NCBI GenBank assembly: GCA_011526585.1
Contig: WYBB01000215.1
Span: 1 to 57,168 of the forward strand
Reading direction: 5' to 3'
Source of the DNA: Deltaproteobacteria bacterium
GTDB taxonomy: Bacteria; Myxococcota_A; UBA9042; PHBI01
Length of the DNA: 57,168 nt
This document shows positions 28,617 through 39,286 of this stretch, piece by piece (positions within the stretch are counted from its first letter, which is position 1; each line of letters opens with the position of its first letter). The position numbers were made by a program, and so were the translations under genes. Under the pieces are notes generated by a model. The model made no database searches, was not told the origin of the DNA, and was given only the letters and a program-made list of their open reading frames with translations.

Positions 28617-31600
28617 TCGGGGAAGGCGAGCTGATCGAGCTGTGGGCGGCGCCCGCTGTCGAGGGGCGTCAGGGCATTGCCGACGGTGAGCCCGAAGAAG
28701 CTGTGGCGCAGGACCACGTGGGCCTGCGTGCGCTGCGAAGCGCCGGTCACCGTATGCAGGTTGATGTAGAGCCACCCGAAAAACGGCGCGTCAAGTGGCA
28801 TCGGCCAGGTCGTGCCCGAAAAGCGCGTGCGCTGGGCCGCCCAGGGGAAGAGCGCGAAGCCCGCGTACCGGTCCGCCAGGTTGGCCTCCTCGTCGAAGTG
28901 CACGATCTCGGTGTCGCCCAGCGGATAGACGAATGGCGCGGTCAGGGCGCAGCTGAAGGGGCTCAGGGTCGCGCCCGGGTCACGCCAGGTGATGAGCTCG
29001 CTCGCGTCCTTGATGACGCGCGTCGCGAAGACGGTGCCGAGCGGCTCGCGATCGTCGGCGCCCGTGAACGCGACGAAGCGGCCATAGAAGGACATCTCGT
29101 CCGGTGGCATGTCGGCGTGGGCTTGGATGTGCACCATCGCGTCGACGAAGCCGTGGTTGTCCTTGGGGGATGCGAAGAGGTACTCGCCCCAGAGCCCGTT
29201 GAAGTTGCTCGCGACGCCGAGGCCGCCGGCAATGAAGTAGCCGGGATCACTCGGGAACGAGGCCGAGCAATCGTTGACGACGTCGACGGTGACGTAGCCG
29301 CGCGCGGGGCGCGGCTCGGCGCCGTCGGGATCGACCGAGTAGCAGAGGTTGCCCGCGAAGGCGACCGGCCGCGCGCTGTGCGCATTGACCAGGTCCGTGA
29401 GGTCCTGGAAGAAGTCCGAGCTCTCCGGCAGCGGATCGGGCGGCAGCGCGGAGCTGCAGCCGGGGTAGACGTCCTGGGTCTGGGTGGTCTGCGGCGGCGT
29501 ACCGGTCCTGAAGAGGCGCTGCAGATCGATGCGCTCGCTGCCGAAGCTCGGCAGGTACATCGGGAAGCGGTAGGTCGGGATCCCGAGGTTGCTCCAGAGC
29601 GTGACGTTGGTGACGAGGCCGAAGCCGGTCGGGTTGTGCACCCAGAAGATCGTGTTGACGCCGCGCGAGTCGTCCGAGAGATCGACCTCGAAGTAGGGCA
29701 GGAGCAGGGTCGCGGCCGGCACCGCGGACTGGGTGCCGAAGTCCTTCGCCTCGTTCAACGGCAGCTCGATCGCGCGCGCGCCGCTGCCGAAGATCCCGCG
29801 GTGGCCGGCGCGGTAGACGCCGGTGGTATGGCGGCTGAGCGTCATGACGGCGGCCTGCGCGCCGTCACCGAAGTCGGCGAGCACCCAGCCCGCGTCGAGG
29901 GTCGTCATGAGGTCGGCTCCGCCCGCGCGGATGCGTGAGGTCGCGTGGGCACCGAAGAGGCTCGCCGGAGACTCGACGTCGCCGTCGCCATCGAAGACGG
30001 TCACCGACTGGGCGGCGTTGGGCCACCAGGTCGGGGCGCCGGTGCAGAGCCGCGGCGAGGTCGGCGCAGCCGGGCCGCGCCACACGAGGAAGTCGGTGAC
30101 GTTGCTGAGGTCGCCGACGTGGAGGAAGCGGCCACCCCAGCTCGAGGGGAGCGGCTCGCGCCGGTCGATGCCGCTGCCGGCGACGAACGGGCCGTAGAAG
30201 GTCGGGCCGGGGAGCGGATCGAAGGGGCCGGGCGGACCGTTGAAGACGTCCTGCATGTTGAAGCCCTCGGCGAAGTCGGCGTTGCCGAGGGTGACCTTGT
30301 CTTCGGCGACGAGGTCGGCGAAGGACTCGATGGCGAAGAGCGCCTCCTGTGCCCCGACCCTGCGCGGCGAGAGCTCGGCGTAGGTGACGTCGCCCCAGAG
30401 CACGTTGTCGTGGCCGAGGAGGAAGGCGAAGTAGTCGCCGTCGGCATGGGTCAGGCCCTCGGCGCAGCCGGTCGTGACGTCGATGGTGACGTAGCCGCGC
30501 AGGATGCCGTCGCCGTGGTCGTGCGCCGAGCACAGGCCCGAGCCGTCGACCTGGCCGCTGTGCTGAAGGGCGAGCTCGCTCGGCACGAGCGTCGGGCTCT
30601 GGCAGCCGCTGTTCGTGAAGGGGACGAGCCCGTTGACCAGGACGTCGCGCAGGTTGATCGTCTGCACGTCGAAGCCGACCAGGCGCAGGTCGAAGGACAC
30701 GGTGTTGACGCCCCAGTCGGTCCAGATCGCGACGTGGGCGATGACCGGATAGGGCGCGACGTTGTTGACGGAGAAGAGGGTCGTCGCGCTCGTGCCGTCG
30801 ATCTCGAAGTAGGGCAGGAGGAGCGTCGCCGCCGGTCGCGGGTCGCTGGTGCCGAAGCCGGCGCGGCTCTCGCCGAGCGGGATCACGCTCGCGACAAGAA
30901 CGGCCAGCCAGGCGCGCCGCCGGCGCACGAGGCCGGCGAGGACGAGCAGCGCCAGCGCGGCCATCGAACCAGCGCCGCCCTGGCAGTCCGCGCCGCCGGC
31001 GGCGCTGATGCTGTGCGGGATCACCGCGCAGACGCTCGGCTGACCGCTGCACGCGAAGCCGAGCTCGATCTCGCACGCGGCATCGCAGCCGCCGCCGTCC
31101 TCGCCGTTGCCGTCGTCGCAGGCCTCGCTCGGATCGAGCGCGCCGTCGCCGCAGACGACCGGGCACTCGCCGCCGGCGGTCGGGGCGTCGCGATCGAGCG
31201 GGTCGCTCCGGCGCTCGTGCACCTCGACGCCGTCGCTGAGGCAGTCGCCATCGCTGTCAGGCAGGCGTGGGTCGGTCTCGCCGCCGTCGCGCCCGCCGTC
31301 GGCGTCACGGTCCTCGCCGCCCTCGCAGATCGTCTCGCCGGCCTTGGTCACCGGCAGCGGCGCGGGCCCGTCGCACAAGCCGTCGTCATCGCTGTCGGCG
31401 TCGAGCGGATCGGTCTCGCCCGGATCGACGATCCCGTCGCCGTCGTGGTCCTCGATCGCGTCGGCCAGCCCGTCGCCGTCGGCGTCATCATCACACGCGT
31501 CGTCGATCCCGTCCCCGTCGAGATCGGGGCCGTCCTCGGGATCGTCCGGGTCGCGCGGATCGCTCGGCACGAGCGCCAACTGGTCGGGCGCGGTGCAGGC

Positions 31601-33001
31601 GTCGTCGGTCGCGGAGCCGCAGGCGGTTCCGGCGGTCTTGGCGGGGTGGCGGCAGCGGCCGTCCTGGCAGACGTCGTCGGTGCACTCGTTCTCGTCCTGC
31701 GCGCAGGCGCTGCCGTCGGGCGTGTGGTTGGCGCGGCAGACGCCTGAGCCGTTGCAGGTGTCCGGGCCGGTGCAGGCGTCGTCGAGCGGGTCGCCGCACG
31801 CGGTGCCGAGCGGCAGGGCCGGGTGCTGGCAGAGGCCGCGCACGCAGACGTCGTCGGTGCACTCGTTGGCGTCGGCGGTGCAGTCGCTGCCGTCGGTGAG
31901 GTCGTTGGCGAGGCAGCGGCCGGCGCCATCGCAGCTGTCGGCTTGCGAGCACTCGCTCGTCTCGTCGGAGCCGCAGCTCGTGCCGACGCCGACGGCCGGG
32001 TGGGTGCAGACGCCGTTGGCGCAGACGTCGAGCGTACAGTCGTTGGCGTCGTCGGGGCAGGGGAAGCCGGGGGTCGAGTGGTTGGGCCGGCAGATCCCGG
32101 CCTCGTCGCAAGTGTCGGGCGCGGTGCATTCGTCGTCGAAGTCCGAGCCGCACGGCGTGCCGGGCGTGACGAGCGGGTGCGCGCAGACGCCGGCGAGGCA
32201 GACGTCGCGCGTGCACTCGATCGCATCGCTGGTGCACGGGGTCTCGTCGTCGACGCGGTTGCTCTGGCAGATGCCGGACTCGTCGCAGCTGTCGGGTGCA
32301 TCGCACTCGCTGGACGCGTCGCTGCCGCAGGCGGTGCCGGGTGTGACCGGCTCGTGCACGCAGACGTTTTCGCGGCAGACGTCGTCGGTGCAGACGTTGC
32401 CGTCGCTGGTGCAAGGGGCGCCGTCGGCGCCGCAGACCGCGACGCCCTCGAGGGTGACCGTCAGCGCGAAGGCGGCGGGCAGCGAGGTCTCGCTGCCGGT
32501 GCGCTCGCTCGGGTGGAAGTAGGGGTTGGTCTCGTGGATCGTCACCGGGTTCACGGGCGAAGCCATCAGCGCGGTCGCGTGTGCAGGCGTCGGGTTGGCT
32601 TCGGCCGAGAACGCGCTCACGGTGACGTCGTAGCTGCCGGCGGCGGCGTAGGTGTGCGAGACGATCCCGACGAAGGTGCCCTCGACCGAGCCGGGATCGG
32701 TCAGCACCAGGCGCGCGATCGTATTGCCGTCGCCGAAGTCGATCGCCGAGAGCTACGGCACGAGCAGGGTCGCGGTGGCGTCGTAGTACGTCGTCTCGAA
32801 GTGGTCGCCGAGGAAGGCGACCGGATCTTCGTCGTAGTATTCGGTCATGGCGACGGTGATCTCGAAGTCGACGGTGAGGCCGTCAGTGTCGGCGACGACG
32901 ACGACGATGTCTTCGAGCGCACCTTGCGCCGCGGCGCGCGGGGCGTGTGCGAGCGGGCAGAGCGCGAGGCAGACGGCGAGAACGAGCAGGACCAGACGCA
33001 T
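28613..33001 (-). CDS. Giant secreted fusion: PKD, Cys-rich and TSP3 repeats, internal sorting tail, duplicated beta-domains; interrupted by TAG
   Basis: If read through, 1462 residues. The start is ATG 33001 with AGAGG upstream and a signal peptide (1-25). An in-frame TAG at 32753-32755 (codon 83) interrupts a continuous protein: TLLVP then stop then LSAIDFGDGNT. Then come a PKD-like domain (about 84-130), about five cysteine-rich repeats of about 59 residues with 8 Cys each (from about 189), TSP3 Asp repeats (about 490-600), a MYXO-CTERM-like tail (Cys at 30983-30985, Gly-rich, hydrophobic, RRRR) and, without a stop, a second signal-like segment. Two homologous domains of about 300 residues follow, each opening PAATLLLPYFE. 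The end overlaps the FG-GAP gene. Either a pseudogene, a read error, or a separate short protein plus a second start; TAG is a normal stop elsewhere (6560-6562). Confidence 0.7.
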
Positions 33002-33184
33002 GCGGACCTCTCGATGCAGCGGGAGCACACACGTCAGCGGCAAGGTGCCGATGCACGCGGTGCGCGTTGTGCGTGGTGGAACGTCACCGAGCAGGGATGA
33101 CGGAGCGCTGGTGACGTATGACGACCATCATGGTGCCCCCTGAACGGGAGGTCAACATTCGCGCAGCTGTGATAGTACGAAGGT

Positions 33185-34693
33185 ATGCAGCGTATCGCGG
33201 AGCACCACCGTCACCCTCGTCGTCCGAGCCGTTGGCCGGCCGTGCTCCTCACACTCCTCGCGCTACTGGCGACTCTTCCCGACGCTCCCGCTCGCGCCGA
33301 GCCCGTCCTCGGCGACGACCCCGCGATCGATCATGGGGCCTTCCTCATCACACCCTTCGCCACCGGCCTCAGCTTCCCCTACGGCATGCTCCGCCTCGAC
33401 GACGGCTCGCTTCTCGTCGCGACCAGCTCCACCACCGTGACCAGCGGCAGCTTCTGGTCGGCGCCCGGCCGCATCGTGCGCCTCGTCGACGTCGACGACG
33501 ACGGCCTCGCCGACGCCCCTCCCGCACTCGCATACGGGCCGCTCCCCGCCCGCGCCACCGGCCTCGCGCGCGCCGGCTCGCTCGTCGTCGTCGTCACCTC
33601 GCAGGAGTCCTTCGGCCGCCTCACCTTCCTGCGCATGGGCGCCACCGCGGACGACCCGCTCACCCTGGCGGGCGTCATCGATCTCGACTACGACAACCAC
33701 GTCTACCACCAGACCTACGCCGTCGCCGCGCGCCCATCACCCACCGTGTCCGGCGCTCATGACCTCGTCTTCAACGTCGGCTCGGCCGCCAACGCCGCCG
33801 CGACGACCTCCCCGGTCATCGTCTCCGGCCTCGTCTCCGGCTCCGTGCCCGCCGACTCGCTCATCATGGTCACCGTCGCCGACCTCGGCACCACGCTCGC
33901 CGCCAGCGACCTCACCCCCATCGCGCTCGGCCTGCGCAACGCCGCCGGCCTCGCCTTCGACCCCGAGACCGGCGACCTCTGGCTCCAGGACAACGGCATC
34001 GACACCCCCGGCAACGCCAACGAGCCGCTCAGCGCCGACGAGCTCAACGTCATCCCCCACGCCCAGATCGGCACCGTCGTGCACGACTTCGGCTTCCCCG
34101 ACGACTACATCACCTACCGCACCGGCGCTCACGTCGGCGACGGCCTCGCCACCCAGCCCGTCGTCGCCTTCCAGCCGCTCCCCGACCCCTCGACCGGCGC
34201 CGAGAGCGAAGGCGCCGCCCAGATCACCTTCGCGCCCCCCGCCTTCCCGCCGCCCTTCGACCGCGGCGTCTTCGTCGGCTTCCACGGTCGCTTCAGCACC
34301 GCCGGCCCCGCCAACGAAGAGAACGCGCTCGCCTTCTACGACCTCGCCACCGACCGCACCCTCCACTTCATCCCGCCCGCCGTACCCGGCGTCGGCCACC
34401 TCGACGGGCTCCTCGCCTCCGGCGACTCCCTCTTCGTGTCCGACTTCTCGACCAGCGGCGGCTTCACCGGCGCCAGCGGCGCCATCTACCGCATCCGCAA
34501 CGCCCGCCTCACCTGCGAAGCCACCCCGCTCTGCATCGCCTCGCCCGACGCGCTCGTCGTCTTCGGGCTCGTGCAGGGACCGGGTGGGCTCGGCTCGTTC
34601 CGCTGCGTGGCACGCCCCGGGCACGAGCTCACCTGTGATCTCGACGCCGACGGCCGCCTCGCCATCGGCCCCCCGATGTGTCAGCCGCCCTGA
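33185..34693 (+). CDS. Exported PQQ-dependent sugar dehydrogenase-like beta-propeller (GSDH family)
   Basis: A 502-residue protein with a signal peptide (about 1-38) and a six-bladed propeller pattern typical of soluble quinoprotein aldose/sorbosone dehydrogenase-like proteins: FPYGMLRLDDGSLLVA, RNAAGLAFDPETGDLW, DELN and GHLDGLLASGDSLFVSDF. The C-terminal 60 residues hold four Cys and are not part of the propeller. It could oxidise a sugar in the periplasm if it binds PQQ, but I cannot confirm the PQQ-binding His and Arg by eye. Divergent from the giant gene at 33001 with a 183-base spacer. Confidence 0.75.
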   Translation: MQRIAEHHRHPRRPSRWPAVLLTLLALLATLPDAPARAEPVLGDDPAIDHGAFLITPFATGLSFPYGMLRLDDGSLLVATSSTTVTSGSFWSAPGRIVRLVDVDDDGLADAPPALAYGPLPARATGLARAGSLVVVVTSQESFGRLTFLRMGATADDPLTLAGVIDLDYDNHVYHQTYAVAARPSPTVSGAHDLVFNVGSAANAAATTSPVIVSGLVSGSVPADSLIMVTVADLGTTLAASDLTPIALGLRNAAGLAFDPETGDLWLQDNGIDTPGNANEPLSADELNVIPHAQIGTVVHDFGFPDDYITYRTGAHVGDGLATQPVVAFQPLPDPSTGAESEGAAQITFAPPAFPPPFDRGVFVGFHGRFSTAGPANEENALAFYDLATDRTLHFIPPAVPGVGHLDGLLASGDSLFVSDFSTSGGFTGASGAIYRIRNARLTCEATPLCIASPDALVVFGLVQGPGGLGSFRCVARPGHELTCDLDADGRLAIGPPMCQPP

Positions 34694-34709
34694 ACGCCCA
34701 CCGGCCGGC

Positions 34710-35180
34710 TCACGGATCGAAGACCATGCGATAGCGCGCGCGCGACTCGCAGTTGACGTCGCCCACGCTCGAGAGCGCCTCGTGCATCTCGCCCTCGAGC
34801 GCACTCTCGGTCAGTGCCGTCGACCCGGCGACCACACACGTCACCTCGGCGCCGGTCTCGCCGGGGAAGGTCATGCGCCCGCTCACCGCCGCGCGCCCAC
34901 CCTCGATCGTACCGGTCAAGGCCGGCATCGTCTCGAACATCAGCGTCACGCGGTCGCCCTCGACGAGCGCCATGCCGACCTCGTCCTCGACCCACGCCGC
35001 CTCGTCCGGGCAATCGGTCACGAGCCCCTGCCAGCTCACCACGCCGTAGCGCCACGTCGGCTCGGGCGCGAGCGGCTCTTCGTCCATCGCCGCCGGCGCG
35101 ATCGGCTCCGGCATCATGCCGTCACAGCCTCCCGCCAGGCCCATCACCCCGAAGGTCATCGCGAGCGTTGCGAGCTTCAT
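34710..35180 (-). CDS. Small hypothetical lipoprotein
   Basis: A 156-residue protein beginning MKLATLAMTFGVMGLAGGC with lipobox Cys19, so probably outer-membrane lipidated. The mature part is acidic, with a predicted beta-rich fold and a pair of Cys (VTDCPDE and CESRARY). I recognise no family. A GGAGGCGGAG ribosome site directly before ATG 35180 decides the start. It lies downstream of clpB on the same strand with about 80 bases between, so it may be read from the heat-shock transcript. Confidence 0.7.
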   Translation of the reverse strand: MKLATLAMTFGVMGLAGGCDGMMPEPIAPAAMDEEPLAPEPTWRYGVVSWQGLVTDCPDEAAWVEDEVGMALVEGDRVTLMFETMPALTGTIEGGRAAVSGRMTFPGETGAEVTCVVAGSTALTESALEGEMHEALSSVGDVNCESRARYRMVFDP

Positions 35181-35262
35181 CTCCGCCTCCGTGCATCGGC
35201 TTCGCTCACGAGAGTGCCCGAGCCCTGTCGCGGATGACAAGGCCCGGGCCACATCAGCCACA

Positions 35263-37878
<2,616 letters not shown>

Positions 37879-38050
37879 GTCGTAGCTCCTCCGGCACCTT
37901 GCCCCGGCGAGGCTGGTGCGTTACGTATGCCGGTCTCGTGCGGCGCGGGCGCCTCGGCTCCCAACCTCCGCGAGATATCCAACAGCCCGGCGGGGTTCAG
38001 GCCGGGCGTCGAGGCTTCGCGGTCTCTTGGACCGGCGGATGAACGCAGTA

Positions 38051-38067
38051 GAAGCACATGGTGCTTC
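38051..38067 (+). promoter_or_regulatory. Hairpin just upstream of the sigma-factor ribosome site
   Basis: GAAGCAC and GTGCTTC form a perfect 7-bp inverted repeat around the 3-base loop ATG (38058-38060). It ends immediately before GAGG (38068-38071), the likely ribosome site of the sigma gene. It could be an operator or an RNA structure that modulates translation with temperature; both are inference. Confidence 0.45.
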
Positions 38068-38076
38068 GAGGCAAGC

Positions 38077-39258
38077 ATGGCGACGAGGAAGCGGACAGGC
38101 AGCGCCAAGGCGGCGCCCCAGGGCAAGAAGAGCGAGGCCAAGCCCCGCGCGAAGTCGTCGCGCAAGGCCAAGGCGCCCGAAGCCGAGGCCGCGCCCGAGG
38201 TCGTCGCCGAGGTCGTCCTCGAGCCCAGCTCCGACGCGAGCGGCAACGACGAGAGCGACGACGGCGAGCTCGATCCCGAGGTCGACCTCGACCTCGACCT
38301 CGACGAGGACGAAGACGACGACGGCGACCTCGACCTCGACAAGCTGCCGATCCCCGCCGCCGCCAAGAAGAACCTCCCGGCCACGCCGCGCGCCGTCGTG
38401 CCCGAGGCCCTCTCCGCGCTCAACGTCTACCTCGCGCGCCTCAAGACCGTCGTCATCCTGCCGATCGAGGAGCAGGCCGAGCTTGCCGCCGAGTACCAGG
38501 CGACCGGCAACAAGGAGGCCGCCGCGCGCCTGGTCGCCTCCAACCTGCGCCTCGTCGTCAAGATCGCCTTCCAGTTCCGCCGCCAGTGGGCCGACGTCAT
38601 GGACCTCATCGCCGAGGGCAACCTCGGCCTGGCCGAGGCGATCCGCAAGTTCGACGCCACCCGCGGCATCCCCTTCCCGTCGTACGCGCGCTTCTGGATC
38701 CGCGCGCGCATCCTCGCCTTCATCCAGGAGAACAAGCACCTCATCCACGCCGGCTCGCGCGCCGCGCGCAAGCTCTTCTGGCGCCTCGAGCGCGAGCGCC
38801 GCCAGCTCATCGCCGAGGGCTCCCAGCCCGAGCCGAAGCTCCTCGCCGAGCGCGTCGGCGTGCGCGAGGAGGACATCCGCGAGCTCGCGCCGATCCTCGA
38901 CCAGCGCCCGGTCTCGATGGACACCCCGGTGCACGGCGACGAGGACGGCCGCACCCGCGGCGAGACGATGACCGACCCCGGCCAGCCCGATCCCGAGGCC
39001 ACCGTTGGCGGCGAGGAGATCCAGGACACCCTGCGCAAGGTCTTCGCCGAGTACCGCGAGACCCTCGACGAGCGCGAGCGCGCCATCTGGGACAAGCGCC
39101 TGCAGAGCGAAGACCCGGTCCGCCTCGAGGACCTCGGCGACGAGTTCGGCGTCAGCAAGGAGCGCGTGCGCCAGCTCGAGGTACGTATCAAGGCCCGCCT
39201 CAAGGACTTCGTGCAGAAGCGCCTCGGCAGCGAGGTGATCATCGAGGCGCTCCATTAA
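38077..39258 (+). CDS. RpoH-like sigma-70 family factor with long charged N-terminus
   Basis: A 393-residue sigma factor. Residues 1-35 are Lys/Arg-rich and 57-88 almost all Asp/Glu/Leu; this replaces the usual short N-terminus. Region 2 (about 112-222) contains LRLVVKIAFQF, DLIAEGNLGLAEAI and the -10 recognition helix; RpoH-box-like ARKLFWRL is at 230-237; region 4 (about 335-385) ends with GVSKERVRQLEVRIKARLK. It would direct RNA polymerase to heat-shock-type promoters. Divergent from clpB with a 198-base spacer. The exact subgroup (RpoH or a myxobacterial SigB/SigC-like factor) needs a tree. Adjacent downstream is a repeat lipoprotein. Confidence 0.9.
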   Translation: MATRKRTGSAKAAPQGKKSEAKPRAKSSRKAKAPEAEAAPEVVAEVVLEPSSDASGNDESDDGELDPEVDLDLDLDEDEDDDGDLDLDKLPIPAAAKKNLPATPRAVVPEALSALNVYLARLKTVVILPIEEQAELAAEYQATGNKEAAARLVASNLRLVVKIAFQFRRQWADVMDLIAEGNLGLAEAIRKFDATRGIPFPSYARFWIRARILAFIQENKHLIHAGSRAARKLFWRLERERRQLIAEGSQPEPKLLAERVGVREEDIRELAPILDQRPVSMDTPVHGDEDGRTRGETMTDPGQPDPEATVGGEEIQDTLRKVFAEYRETLDERERAIWDKRLQSEDPVRLEDLGDEFGVSKERVRQLEVRIKARLKDFVQKRLGSEVIIEALH

Positions 39259-39286
39259 AGGATGCGTCCGGCTCGCACTGCCGCTC

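Noticed and set aside
32753..32755. TAG reassigned to an amino acid
   Set aside because: TAG terminates the OmpA-type gene at 6560-6562 and the restored response regulator at 8978-8980, so recoding across the genome is unlikely.
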